64,000 bases of DNA. Origin: DATCZS01 sp036525795 (GTDB taxonomy: Bacteria; Actinomycetota; Acidimicrobiia; Spongiisociales; ZC4RG35). Below the pieces are notes generated by a model. That model did no database searches. It was not told the DNA's origin and saw only the letters and a program-made list of their open reading frames with translations. The position numbers and the translations under genes were made by a program. The DNA lies in NCBI GenBank assembly GCA_036525795.1, contig DATCZS010000112.1, positions 30,812-94,811 on the forward strand. The letters are read 5' to 3'. Below are positions 39,906 through 48,175 of the stretch, piece after piece (the stretch's first letter is position 1; each line of letters begins with the position of its first letter).

Positions 39906-40474
39906 GTCGTCTCCTCGACAACTCGTCTGATGTGTTCTGTGAAACGGTCCTTCTGGTGGAGGTCGAACTGGCGCCATGTGGCCAGCGTCCGGGTGTCCTC
40001 GACGCGATCGACGAACAGGCCTCCATCGAGGTGGTCGAGCTCGTGTTGCGCCGTGCCGGCGGTGAGGCCGCGGAACCGGTGCTCGACGGAGACGCCGTCG
40101 CGGTCCCACGCCCGCACATGAACCTCGATCGAACGGTGGAGGTCGCCGCGCAGGTCGGGCACAGAGAGACAGCCCTCGTTGTTCCAGTACGTCTCCTCGC
40201 TCCTCCACGCCATCACGGGGTTCACCAGGATCGTGAGCGGATGCGCCGGCTTGTACGGGTAGCGGGGGTTGTCGGCGATCTCGATGGCGCAGATCCTGCG
40301 ACCGTCCCCCACCTGATTGGCGGCGATTCCCGCTCCGCCCGCGTGTCGCATGGTCTCGACGAGGTCGTCGATGAACCGCTGGCAGGAGTCGCTCGCCAAC
40401 TCGTGTCGCTCGACCGGCCTCGTGGGCCGGCGCAGCGCCGGGTCGCCGATCTCGCGTATCGGGATGACGCTCAT
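39902..40474 (-). CDS. def: Peptide-deformylase-family enzyme inside the hut operon
   Basis: A 190-residue polypeptide deformylase homologue with all three metal motifs: GAGIAANQ, NNEGCLS and QHELDH. Normally the enzyme takes formyl groups off N-terminal methionine. Here it is locked between hutI and hutH by 4-nt overlaps on both sides (ATGA each), in an operon that has HutF, whose product is N-formylglutamate, but no HutG to deformylate it. The likely role is therefore N-formyl-L-glutamate deformylation, a non-orthologous replacement, although a housekeeping role cannot be excluded. Start 40474 is fixed by the overlap; an ATG 12 bases upstream is possible. Confidence 0.88.
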   Translation of the reverse strand: MSVIPIREIGDPALRRPTRPVERHELASDSCQRFIDDLVETMRHAGGAGIAANQVGDGRRICAIEIADNPRYPYKPAHPLTILVNPVMAWRSEETYWNNEGCLSVPDLRGDLHRSIEVHVRAWDRDGVSVEHRFRGLTAGTAQHELDHLDGGLFVDRVEDTRTLATWRQFDLHQKDRFTEHIRRVVEETT

Positions 40475-41661
40475 GGCGAGCTCCATTCGTGCACGGTTCC
40501 TCCAACGACGGTGGCATGACAGAGCGGAGCCGCCAGCCAGTAGACGAGATCGATGCCGGATTCGACGTCCCACACCGCCAGGTCGGCGTCGTATCCGACG
40601 GCGATCCTGCCCCGCCGGTCGGAGGCGCCGAGTGCGGCGGCGGCGTGGGTCGTCATGCCGGCGAGTGCCTCCTCTGGGGTGAGTCCGAAGCGGTGCACGG
40701 CGAGGGCGGCAGCCAGCGGGAGCGAGGCGAGGGGAGACGACCCGGGGTTGAGATCGGTCGACACCGCCATCCTGACTCCTGCCGCCCGGAACGCCCCCAC
40801 CGGCGGCCGGTGGTCGTCACCCAGGAAGAGCGAGGCCCCCGGCACCAGGACCGCGACCGTCCCCGCCTCCGCCAGTGCCCGGGCATCGGAGGCCGGGACG
40901 TGTTCGCAGTGGTCGATGCTCAACGCTCCGATCGCCGCCGCCATCCGGGCTCCCCCCATGTCGGAGAACTGTCCTACGTGTGCCTTGGTGGCCAGACCGT
41001 GGGCGCGAGCCGCCTCCAGGCACCGGCGCCCCTCGTCTGCGGTGAAGGCGATGTCCTCGATGAACACGTCCACTGCGTCGGCCAGACCTTCGGCGGCGGC
41101 CCGGGGGATCATCTCGTTGCACACCAGATCGAGGTAGAGGCCGCGGTCCGAGTCGGAGGGCACGACGTGCAGGGGGAGGAGCGTGGTGGAGAGGCGCATG
41201 CCCACCTCGCCGGCCGCGGCCCGCGCCGCCGCCAGCATTCGAAGCTCGTGGTCGGTGTCGAGGCCGTATCCCGACTTGACCTCGACGGTCGTGGCCCCGT
41301 TGGCCGCCAGCCACCGCATCCGGCGGGCGGCCGAGGCCTTCAACTCGTCGAACCGGGCGGCCCGGGTGGCCGCCACCGTCGATCTGATGCCGCCCCCGGC
41401 GGCTGCCAGTTCCTGGTAGGTCGATCCGGACAGCCTCCTCTGGAAGTCGAGTACCCGATCTCCCCCGAAGACGAGGTGGGTGTGGGGATCGATCAGTCCG
41501 GCGGTGACGAGTCTCCCCTCCGCGTCCAGTTGGCGCCGGGCTTCGGAGACATCCGGCCCCACCGACACGATCTTCCCGCCGTCCACGCCCAGCGAGCCCT
41601 GGAGGGGACGCGTCCGGGGGTCCACCAGGATCCTTGCATTGGTCAGGGCGAGGTCGATCAC
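40471..41661 (-). CDS. hutI: Imidazolonepropionase
   Basis: Opens the imidazolone ring to give N-formimino-L-glutamate. The 396-residue amidohydrolase-fold product has the metal motif DPHTHLVFGGDR, the substrate segments RLSGSTYQELAAAGGGIRSTV and SGYGLDTDHELRML, TKAHVGQFSD (metal His), DHCEHV and STDLNPGSSP (Asp). GTG 41661 overlaps the hutF stop (GTGA), and its stop overlaps the deformylase start. Confidence 0.94.
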   Translation of the reverse strand: MIDLALTNARILVDPRTRPLQGSLGVDGGKIVSVGPDVSEARRQLDAEGRLVTAGLIDPHTHLVFGGDRVLDFQRRLSGSTYQELAAAGGGIRSTVAATRAARFDELKASAARRMRWLAANGATTVEVKSGYGLDTDHELRMLAAARAAAGEVGMRLSTTLLPLHVVPSDSDRGLYLDLVCNEMIPRAAAEGLADAVDVFIEDIAFTADEGRRCLEAARAHGLATKAHVGQFSDMGGARMAAAIGALSIDHCEHVPASDARALAEAGTVAVLVPGASLFLGDDHRPPVGAFRAAGVRMAVSTDLNPGSSPLASLPLAAALAVHRFGLTPEEALAGMTTHAAAALGASDRRGRIAVGYDADLAVWDVESGIDLVYWLAAPLCHATVVGGTVHEWSSP

Positions 41662-42983
41662 GGTCTGCCGCTCCACAGCACGGAGATGGCCGCCTCCAGG
41701 GCCGCCGCCGCGTCTGGCGTCTCGACGTGCTCTCCGTGGGCCACGATGCGGCGGCCACCGGCCACGACGTCGGTGACGTCCGCCGCCGACGCCGTCATCG
41801 CCAACCCGGCGACGCCGTCGGTTCCCACGGTGCGGACGGAGGCATCGTCGACCGCGATGAAGTCCGCCGGGGCGCCCGCCGTCAGCCCCCACGGCGCCAT
41901 CCCCAGAGCACGGGCACCGTCGGCGGTGGCCATCGAGAGGAGCGCAGGCGGATCGTGGACTTCCCTCCGGCCGTGACGCGATCGATCGTTGTGCTCGACC
42001 GACCGCATCTCGCCGAAGAGGTCGATCACGGCGTGGGCGTCCGACCCGATCGAGATCGGGATGCCGCGGCCGGCCGCCTCGGCGGTCGGGGCGAATCCGT
42101 CTCCCAGGCCGGCTTCGGTGGAAGGGCACACGCAGAGCCCTGCCCCGGACTGTGCCAGGACCTCGCGGTCGGCGTCGTCTGTGTGGACCCCGTGGACGAC
42201 GGTGGTTGCCGGTCCCAGGACTCCGGCATCCGAGAGCACCCGGGTCGGAGTCCGGCCGTGGCGACGCAGGCATGCGGTGTTCTCGGCCTCCTGCTCGGAC
42301 ACGTGGATGTGGAGCGGACCGTCCACGGCAGCGGCGACGGTTGCCATGGCCGTCTCCGGCACTGCTCGCACCGAGTGGATCGCCCCGCCGATGACGACGT
42401 CCTCGGCTCCGGCGTAGTGGTCGGCCAGCCGCCGATGGCGCTCGGCCCACCGTTCCTCCGAGCGGTCGCTGAATCGCTTCTGAGCTCCTCTCACCGGGCT
42501 TCCGTCCACGTCTGCGGTCAGATAGCAGGTGTCGAGCAGGGTGATCCGCAATCCGGCGGAGCGGGCTGCCTCGATGACCGCGTGCCCCATGTCGTTCGGG
42601 TCGGAGTAGGTCCGGCCCCCCGGTTGGTGGTGCAGGTAGTGGAACTCCCCGACGGCGGTGATCCCTGCCAGGGCCATCTCTGTGAAGACGGCGGCGGCGA
42701 GCCTGCGGTACGAGTCCGGATCGAGGAGCCTGGCGATCCGATACATCTCCTCGCGCCACGACCAGAAGTCGTCCCCTCCCGTTCGGCCGCGCATGGCTCT
42801 GTGGAAGGCGTGGGAGTGGGCGTTCACCAGTCCGGGAATGAGAGCCCCCGGGAGGCGGATGGCCCGCCCCGAGGGCCGCACGCCGATCTGGACCCTGTCG
42901 ATGCGTCCACCGGCGACGTCGATCTCGACATCCCGGATCTCCTCGGACCCGCTCCAGGCGGCGGCCGCCCAGTAGCGGGTCAT
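41658..42983 (-). CDS. hutF: Formimidoylglutamate deiminase
   Basis: Turns N-formimino-glutamate into N-formyl-glutamate plus ammonia, the sign of the five-step histidine pathway. The 441-residue amidohydrolase has PGLVNAHSHAFHRAMRGRTGGDDFWSWREEMYRIA, the pattern typical of HutF, plus LHIHVSEQ, VVHGVH and IGSDAHAVIDLFGEMRSVEH. The next enzyme expected, HutG (N-formylglutamate deformylase), is absent from the operon; see the deformylase at 39902. Overlaps hutU (ATGA) and hutI (GTGA). Confidence 0.92.
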   Translation of the reverse strand: MTRYWAAAAWSGSEEIRDVEIDVAGGRIDRVQIGVRPSGRAIRLPGALIPGLVNAHSHAFHRAMRGRTGGDDFWSWREEMYRIARLLDPDSYRRLAAAVFTEMALAGITAVGEFHYLHHQPGGRTYSDPNDMGHAVIEAARSAGLRITLLDTCYLTADVDGSPVRGAQKRFSDRSEERWAERHRRLADHYAGAEDVVIGGAIHSVRAVPETAMATVAAAVDGPLHIHVSEQEAENTACLRRHGRTPTRVLSDAGVLGPATTVVHGVHTDDADREVLAQSGAGLCVCPSTEAGLGDGFAPTAEAAGRGIPISIGSDAHAVIDLFGEMRSVEHNDRSRHGRREVHDPPALLSMATADGARALGMAPWGLTAGAPADFIAVDDASVRTVGTDGVAGLAMTASAADVTDVVAGGRRIVAHGEHVETPDAAAALEAAISVLWSGRP

Positions 42984-44635
42984 GCCGGCATCATCGGGAT
43001 CCTCACGCCGCGCTCGCGGGCCACCTCGATCGCCCGCGGGTAGCCGGCGTCCACATGCCGGATCACTCCGGTGCCGGGGTCGGAGGTGAGCACCCGGTCG
43101 AGCTTGGCTTCGGCCCGCTCCGATCCGTCCGCCACGACCACCATGCCGGCGTGTATCGACCGGCCGATGCCCACACCCCCCCCGTGATGGATGCTGATCC
43201 ACGACGCTCCGGCCGCGGTGTTGACGAGCGCGTTGAGGAGCGGCCAGTCGGCGATGGCGTCCGATCCGTCGGCCATGTCCTCGGTCTCCCGGTAGGGGGA
43301 TGCCACAGAGCCGGAATCGAGGTGGTCCCGTCCGATGACGATCGGCGCAGACACCTCGCCGGTGCGGACCATCTCGTTGAACCGCAGGCCCATCCGGCGG
43401 CGCTCGCCGTACCCGAGCCAGCAGATGCGGGCCGGAAGGCCCTGAAAGGCCACTCGTTCCCCGGCGAGGCGAATCCAGCGCGCCAGGGACTCGTCCTCCG
43501 GGAAGGCCTCCAGCACCGCTCGGTCGGTCGCGGCGATGTCGGCCGGGTCACCCGAGAGGGCCACCCACCGGAACGGGCCCCTTCCTTCACAGAACAGAGG
43601 CCGGATGTAGGCGGGAAGGAATCCGGGGTAGGCGAACGCCCGGTCGAAGCCCCCTTTCTCCGCTTCGGCCCGGAGCCCGTTGCCGTAGTCGAAGACCTCC
43701 GCCCCCCGGTCGAGGAACCCGACCATGGCCTCGCAATGGCGTGCCATCGCCGCCCGGGAGCGGCGGGTGTATGCGGCGGCGTCTTCGAGGCGCAGCCGCT
43801 CGGCTCCCGTCAGGCTCATGTCGTTGGGGACGTAGCTCAGGGGATCGTGGGCCGAGGTCTGGTCGGTGACGATGTCTGGTTCGAACCCCTCGGCGAGGAG
43901 GCGGGGGAGGACGTCGGCGGCATTGCCCAGCAGCCCGACAGACAATGCCCGCCGCTCCCGGGCCGCGGTGCGACACAGCTCCACCGCCTCGTCGAGATCC
44001 CGGGTGGCCGTGTCGAGGTAGCGGGTTTCGAGCCGTCGCTCGATCCGCTGCCAGTCGACCTCCACACAGAGCGCGACACCTTCGTTCATGGTGATGGCGA
44101 GAGGCTGGGCGCCGCCCATGCCCCCCAGTCCGGCGGTGAGGGTGACGGTGCCTGCCAGGCTGGCTCCGAACCGGCGGCGGGCGATCTCGGCAAAGCATTC
44201 GTATGTGCCCTGGAGGATGCCCTGGGTGCCGATGTAGATCCACGACCCGGCGGTCATCTGGCCGTACATCGTGAGTCCGAGACCTTCCAGACGGCGAAAC
44301 TCCTCCCACGACGCCCACTCCGGAACGAGATGCGAGTTGGCGATCAACACGCGGGGCGCCATCTCGTGGGTGCGGAACACACCGACGGGCTTGCCCGACT
44401 GGACGAGCACCGTCTCGTCGTCCTCCAGGTCCCGCAGTGTGGCGACCAGGGCATCGAACGCCTTCCAATCGCGGGCGGCCTTGCCGGTCCCGCCGTACAC
44501 GACGAGATCATCCGGTCGTTCGGCCACGTCGGGATCGAGGTTGTTCATGAGCATGCGCATGGCGGCTTCCTGCTCCCACCCTTTGCAGGTGAGAGCCGTG
44601 CCGCGGGGGGCGGTGACGGGGCGAGCGCCCTTCAT
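42980..44635 (-). CDS. hutU: Urocanate hydratase
   Basis: NAD+-dependent hydration of urocanate to imidazolonepropionate. The 551-residue product is full length and highly typical: RPVTAPRGTALTCKGWEQEAAMRMLMNNLDPDVAE at the start, YGGTGKAARDW, GGMGGAQPLAITMNEG, NAADVLPRLLAEGFEPDIVTDQTSAHDPL, and HHGGGVGIGRSIHAGMVVVADG. Its start overlaps the stop of hutC and its stop overlaps hutF, both ATGA. Confidence 0.96.
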   Translation of the reverse strand: MKGARPVTAPRGTALTCKGWEQEAAMRMLMNNLDPDVAERPDDLVVYGGTGKAARDWKAFDALVATLRDLEDDETVLVQSGKPVGVFRTHEMAPRVLIANSHLVPEWASWEEFRRLEGLGLTMYGQMTAGSWIYIGTQGILQGTYECFAEIARRRFGASLAGTVTLTAGLGGMGGAQPLAITMNEGVALCVEVDWQRIERRLETRYLDTATRDLDEAVELCRTAARERRALSVGLLGNAADVLPRLLAEGFEPDIVTDQTSAHDPLSYVPNDMSLTGAERLRLEDAAAYTRRSRAAMARHCEAMVGFLDRGAEVFDYGNGLRAEAEKGGFDRAFAYPGFLPAYIRPLFCEGRGPFRWVALSGDPADIAATDRAVLEAFPEDESLARWIRLAGERVAFQGLPARICWLGYGERRRMGLRFNEMVRTGEVSAPIVIGRDHLDSGSVASPYRETEDMADGSDAIADWPLLNALVNTAAGASWISIHHGGGVGIGRSIHAGMVVVADGSERAEAKLDRVLTSDPGTGVIRHVDAGYPRAIEVARERGVRIPMMPA

Positions 44636-45360
44636 GAGGCGTCCTTTCTGAATTCGATGGCGTATGCGTCGCCGCGGTGGATCGACCGATACCAGACGGC
44701 GGGTACCGGCCCGCCGGGCCCGGTCGTGTAGGTCAGCCGGTCGATGCGATAGGCCGAGTCGTCGGGTCGGGCGCCCAACTCGGCGGCGGCCTCGATCCCG
44801 ATCTCTCCGACCTCGACCGTGTGGTCGACCTTGACGAGAGGGATCCCGAAGACCGCCGTGAACAGCCAGTGGAGCGAGGGCTGTTCAAGGTCCTCGTCGA
44901 GCAGTCCGGGACAGAGGGCGACGGGGAGCACCCGGGTCTCGACGGCCACCGGCTCGTCGTCGGCGAGCAGCAGTCGGCGAACCCGGAAGCACTCGGTGCC
45001 CTCGCGTATCGCCAGCTTGTGGGCCTCCTGACGGTCGGCGGGGTGGCGTGAGGCACCGAGCAGCCGGGCGGACGGGGTCCGGCCGAGGCGCCTCATATCG
45101 TCGGCGAAGGTTGCGAGGCTGAAGTGACGGCTGGCGGGGCCCGTCACGTAGGTGCCGCTTCCCCTGACCCGGCGGATGAGCCCCCCTCGCTCGAGCACGT
45201 CGAGGGCACGGCGCACCGTCTCCCTGCTCACCGAGTACGCCGTTGCCAGCTCGGGTTCGCTGTCGATGCGTACCCCCGGCCGCAACTCCCCGGCGGCGAT
45301 CGCCTGGCCCAGGTCGTCGGCCACCACCAGATATCGCGGGGTCCGTGCCACCCGACTCAC
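44632..45360 (-). CDS. hutC: GntR/HutC-family transcriptional repressor
   Basis: A 242-residue regulator with an N-terminal winged helix (LGQAIAAGELRPGVRIDSEPELATAYSVSRETVRRALDVLERGGLIRRVRGSGTYV) and a C-terminal UTRA effector domain (ECFRVRRLLLADDEPVAVETRVLP, YRIDRLTYTTG). In the family urocanate releases the repressor from hut promoters. The GTG at 45360 is chosen: the frame is open to 45384, but that extra part would cover the palindrome that looks like its operator. It is the first gene of the operon, hence autoregulated. Confidence 0.9.
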   Translation of the reverse strand: MSRVARTPRYLVVADDLGQAIAAGELRPGVRIDSEPELATAYSVSRETVRRALDVLERGGLIRRVRGSGTYVTGPASRHFSLATFADDMRRLGRTPSARLLGASRHPADRQEAHKLAIREGTECFRVRRLLLADDEPVAVETRVLPVALCPGLLDEDLEQPSLHWLFTAVFGIPLVKVDHTVEVGEIGIEAAAELGARPDDSAYRIDRLTYTTGPGGPVPAVWYRSIHRGDAYAIEFRKDAS

Positions 45361-45370
45361 GTTACAGGAC

Positions 45371-45386
45371 AGTTGTCCGGACAAGT
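45371..45386. promoter_or_regulatory. Putative HutC operator before the hut operon
   Basis: TTGTCCGGACAA (45373-45384) is a perfect palindrome with the TTGT-N4-ACAA outline of HutC operators. An overlapping second palindrome GGACA-GT-TGTCC (45367-45378) shares half of it. It lies 13 bp upstream of the chosen hutC start codon. Confidence 0.6.
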
Positions 45387-45417
45387 CGGCTTGGTCGGCG
45401 AGCCGGAGGTTCGGCGG

Positions 45418-46095
45418 CTATCGCGTCACCTGGTCAGGGTCGAGGTGCCCGACGTCGCCGAAGCCGGTCATTCCGAAGACGGCCGCAGTGGAGAAGGGAC
45501 GGAGGGTCAGGGTGGCGACCGAGCTGTGGAACGAGTCGAACCGCTCCCACTCCCACGGGGTCGGAACCGAGTCCAGCAGGTGACCGAGGATCACGGCGTT
45601 CGTGCCGCCGTGAGCGATCAGCATGATGCGACGGTCGTCTGGCTTCGACCACAGCGTGGGCCTGCCCTCCGTCTGGCGGACGGCGCCGATGTGGGCGAGC
45701 ACCTCGTCGACTCCCGAGGTCACCCGCTGGTGGAACGAAGAGAACGATTCGCCTCCCGGAACGCCGTCCCACAGCTCGTCGATCGGTCTGGCGTTGTACT
45801 CGGCGAACAGCTGGTAGAGGTTGTCCGCCGGACTTCCCTCCCACGCCGGCGGGTTGTTGATCTCCTGCATCCAGGCACGCACGATGGGTGTCAGGCCGAA
45901 GCGCTCGGCGATCGGGTACGCAGTCTGAGAGGCGCGGATCATCGGAGAGACCCAGAGCTCGTCGATGTGGCCCCAGCGCCGTTCGGCCAGGCGTTGCGCC
46001 TGGATCCGACCGAGTTCGGTCAGTTCCGGGTCGTTGCGCAGCCGGTTTCCCGGGGTCCAGTCGGGCTGGGCGTGGCGTACGAGAATCAGTTCCAC
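45418..46095 (-). CDS. Histidine phosphatase (phosphoglycerate-mutase fold) protein
   Basis: A 225-residue branch-2-like histidine phosphatase: LILVRHAQPDW with the catalytic His, LGRIQAQRLAERRWGHIDELWVSPMIRASQT (second Arg), the acidic Glu in GGESFSSFHQRV, and the second His in IMLIAHGGTNAVIL. The substrate is unknown; roles range from metabolite phosphatase to repair of phosphoesters. GTG 46095 gives normal length. It is followed by the hutC promoter region in the same direction, 57 bp away, but need not belong to the hut operon. Confidence 0.82.
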   Translation of the reverse strand: MELILVRHAQPDWTPGNRLRNDPELTELGRIQAQRLAERRWGHIDELWVSPMIRASQTAYPIAERFGLTPIVRAWMQEINNPPAWEGSPADNLYQLFAEYNARPIDELWDGVPGGESFSSFHQRVTSGVDEVLAHIGAVRQTEGRPTLWSKPDDRRIMLIAHGGTNAVILGHLLDSVPTPWEWERFDSFHSSVATLTLRPFSTAAVFGMTGFGDVGHLDPDQVTR

Positions 46096-46127
46096 CCCAC
46101 CACGGTACCGACGGCTGCCACATGAAG

Positions 46128-46156
46128 AACGACCGCCCGGGCAAGAGGCGGTCGTT
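46128..46156. promoter_or_regulatory. Strong hairpin in the pyrE upstream region
   Basis: AACGACCGCC (46128-46137) pairs perfectly with GGCGGTCGTT (46147-46156) over a 9-base loop. It lies between divergent promoters, 80 bp before the pyrE start. On the plus strand the 3' arm ends in GTT followed by CCGG, without a U-run, so either an attenuator-like or protein-binding role is possible. Confidence 0.4.
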
Positions 46157-46236
46157 CCGGTGTGGGGCATGCACGGGAGGCGGGTTGGGCTGAGAACCTC
46201 TCGCGGCTCCTTGTATCGTCCTTCCGAGGTGGAACC

Positions 46237-46797
46237 TTGAGCCACATCTCGAAGAATCTCGAACATCTCGTCGCCCATCTCCGCGAGCACTCCGTGCGGA
46301 CCGATGGCCCGTTCCGGCTGCGCTCGGGTGAGATGTCGGACTGGTACATCGACGCCCGTCAGACCACCTTCTCGGGCGACGGTGCCCGGGTGGTCGGCGC
46401 CGCCGTCCTCGAGGCCGTTCCCGACGGCGTGCAGGCCGTCGGGGGCATGACGATGGGGGCAGATCCGATCGCCTTCGCCACCGCCATCGTCGCCGCCGAG
46501 GAGGGGCGTCCGCTCTCGGCCTTCTCGATCCGCAAGGTCGCCAAGGACCACGGCGTGGGCGGGCGTCTCGTGGGGCCGGTGGGCGCCGGGACGAGGGTGG
46601 TCATGCTCGAGGACACCACGACCACCGGAGGCGCTCTCATCGAGGCGATCGGTGTCGCCCGCGCCGAGGGCCTGGAGATCGTCAGAGCGGTCTCCCTCGT
46701 CGACCGGTCGGCGGGGGCCACCGGGCGGCGGGTGGCGGACATGGGGATCGACTACCTCGCCCTCGTGACCCCGGCGATGTTGGGGGTGGAAGCGTGA
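46237..46797 (+). CDS. pyrE: Orotate phosphoribosyltransferase
   Basis: Forms OMP from orotate and PRPP in pyrimidine synthesis. The 186-residue product has FRLRSGEMSDWYIDARQTTFSGDGARVVG, MTMGADPIAFATA, FSIRKVAKDHGVGG (catalytic Lys loop) and the PRPP motif VVMLEDTTTTGGALIEAI. TTG at 46237, with GAGGT 8 bases upstream, gives the normal start (MSHISKNLEHLVAHL); the frame is open 25 codons further without conservation. Other pyr genes are not in the window. Its stop overlaps the next gene. Confidence 0.93.
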   Translation: MSHISKNLEHLVAHLREHSVRTDGPFRLRSGEMSDWYIDARQTTFSGDGARVVGAAVLEAVPDGVQAVGGMTMGADPIAFATAIVAAEEGRPLSAFSIRKVAKDHGVGGRLVGPVGAGTRVVMLEDTTTTGGALIEAIGVARAEGLEIVRAVSLVDRSAGATGRRVADMGIDYLALVTPAMLGVEA

Positions 46798-47366
46798 AGC
46801 CGGTCGTGATCCGCCGGTCGCCGTGGCGCATGTGGGGGATCGCCCTGCTCGGTATGCCGCTCGGACTTCTCGCCATCGATGTCCTCACACAGCGCCGCAT
46901 GGTGAACGCCCTGCGCGACGCCCTGTTCTCTCCCAACGACACCCAGTTGCTCGAACCGCGGGATGTGATGTGGGCGTGGGTGATGCTGGCGGTGGGAATC
47001 GGAATGGCGATGTGGGGACTCAAGGAGCTGATCGTCCCCACCTCCGTCGTCACCGCAGACGCCGACGGGGTCGGCCTCAAGCTGGCCGGGCCCTTTCGAC
47101 CCGCAGTGGTGATTCCGTGGGGGGAGATCGACGACATCGGCAGTGCCACCGTCGACGACGACGGGGATCTCCTGTCCGTGTTGTGGATACGCGTGACCGA
47201 CCCGGGGGCCCTCCCGGTGGAGCCGTGGGGTGCGAGGTGGATGGACGACCAGACGATCGCCTTGCTGGCAGCCGATTGGGATCGAACGGCGCCGACCGCC
47301 GCCCGCGAGATGACCGAAGTGGCTCTCGCCGCCACCCGCTTTGCGGCCGAGGGTCCGGTGGAATGA
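46794..47366 (+). CDS. Unknown membrane protein with two helices
   Basis: A 190-residue protein with two membrane helices (about residues 12-32 and 62-82: MWGIALLGMPLGLLAI, VMWAWVMLAVGIGMAMWGL) and a soluble C-terminal part that may be a PH-like beta domain (TSVVTADADGVGLKLAGPFRPAVVIPWGEIDDIGS). I do not recognise a named family. It is coupled to pyrE and to endonuclease IV by 4-nt overlaps on both sides, so the three form one transcript. Confidence 0.65.
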   Translation: MKPVVIRRSPWRMWGIALLGMPLGLLAIDVLTQRRMVNALRDALFSPNDTQLLEPRDVMWAWVMLAVGIGMAMWGLKELIVPTSVVTADADGVGLKLAGPFRPAVVIPWGEIDDIGSATVDDDGDLLSVLWIRVTDPGALPVEPWGARWMDDQTIALLAADWDRTAPTAAREMTEVALAATRFAAEGPVE

Positions 47367-48130
47367 CGGTGCTCGTCGGAGCCCACGTCCCGAGCCAGGA
47401 TCCGCTCTCCGAGGCCGCATCCCGCGCTGCCGAGGTCGTCCAGATCTTTCTGTCGAATCCGCAATCGTGGAAACAGCCGAACCCCCGCGACGACGCCGGG
47501 GAGTTGCGGACGGCCGGCGTCCCCATCTACGTCCACGCTCCCTATCTGATCAATCCGGTGACCGAGAACACAAGAGTGCGGATCCCGTCGCGTCGCATCC
47601 TCCAGGAGACGTGTGACGCCGCGACCGAGATCGGGGCGGCGGGCGTGGTGGTGCACGGAGGGCAGGTCACCGGAGGTGGGGCGATGACGGACGCGTTCCC
47701 CCGCTGGCGAAAGGCGCTGACCGAGCTCGACACAGAGGTGAAGGTGCTGATCGAGAACACGGCGGGCGGGGACAACGCGGTGGTGCGAACCGTGGAGGGC
47801 CTGGGGATGCTGTGGGACGAGATCGGGGACCTCGACGTCGGATTCGTTCTCGACACGTGCCACGCCTGGTCGGGAGGGGAACGTCTCGAAGGCCTCGTTG
47901 CGCGCATCACCGCCGTCACCGGGGCGATCGATCTCGTTCACCTCAACGACTCCCGGGACGGCTTCGACTCGCGGCGAGATCGCCACGCCAATCTCGGCGA
48001 CGGGGAGATCCCGCCTGAGTCGTTGGTGGCGCTGGTGGCCGAAGCCGGCGCTCCGGTGGTGGTCGAGACCCCGGGGGAGGGTCCGGACCATCGGGCCGAC
48101 ATCGAATGGATTCGCTCCCGTCTGTCGTGA
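47363..48130 (+). CDS. nfo: Endonuclease IV-type AP endonuclease
   Basis: Cuts DNA 5' to abasic sites. The 255-residue TIM-barrel product has the zinc-ligand motifs in order: GAHVPSQDPL, VHAPYLINPVTENT, VVVHGGQVTGGG, VLIENTAGG, VLDTCHAWSGG and VHLNDSRDGFDSRRDRHANLGDGEIP. It is slightly shorter than E. coli Nfo (285), as is common in actinobacteria. ATG 47363 overlaps the previous stop. Confidence 0.9.
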   Translation: MTVLVGAHVPSQDPLSEAASRAAEVVQIFLSNPQSWKQPNPRDDAGELRTAGVPIYVHAPYLINPVTENTRVRIPSRRILQETCDAATEIGAAGVVVHGGQVTGGGAMTDAFPRWRKALTELDTEVKVLIENTAGGDNAVVRTVEGLGMLWDEIGDLDVGFVLDTCHAWSGGERLEGLVARITAVTGAIDLVHLNDSRDGFDSRRDRHANLGDGEIPPESLVALVAEAGAPVVVETPGEGPDHRADIEWIRSRLS

Positions 48131-48175
48131 GGCGTTTGTGAAATCCCGCGGTCGTCCGTTGAATGGCACCAGCTG

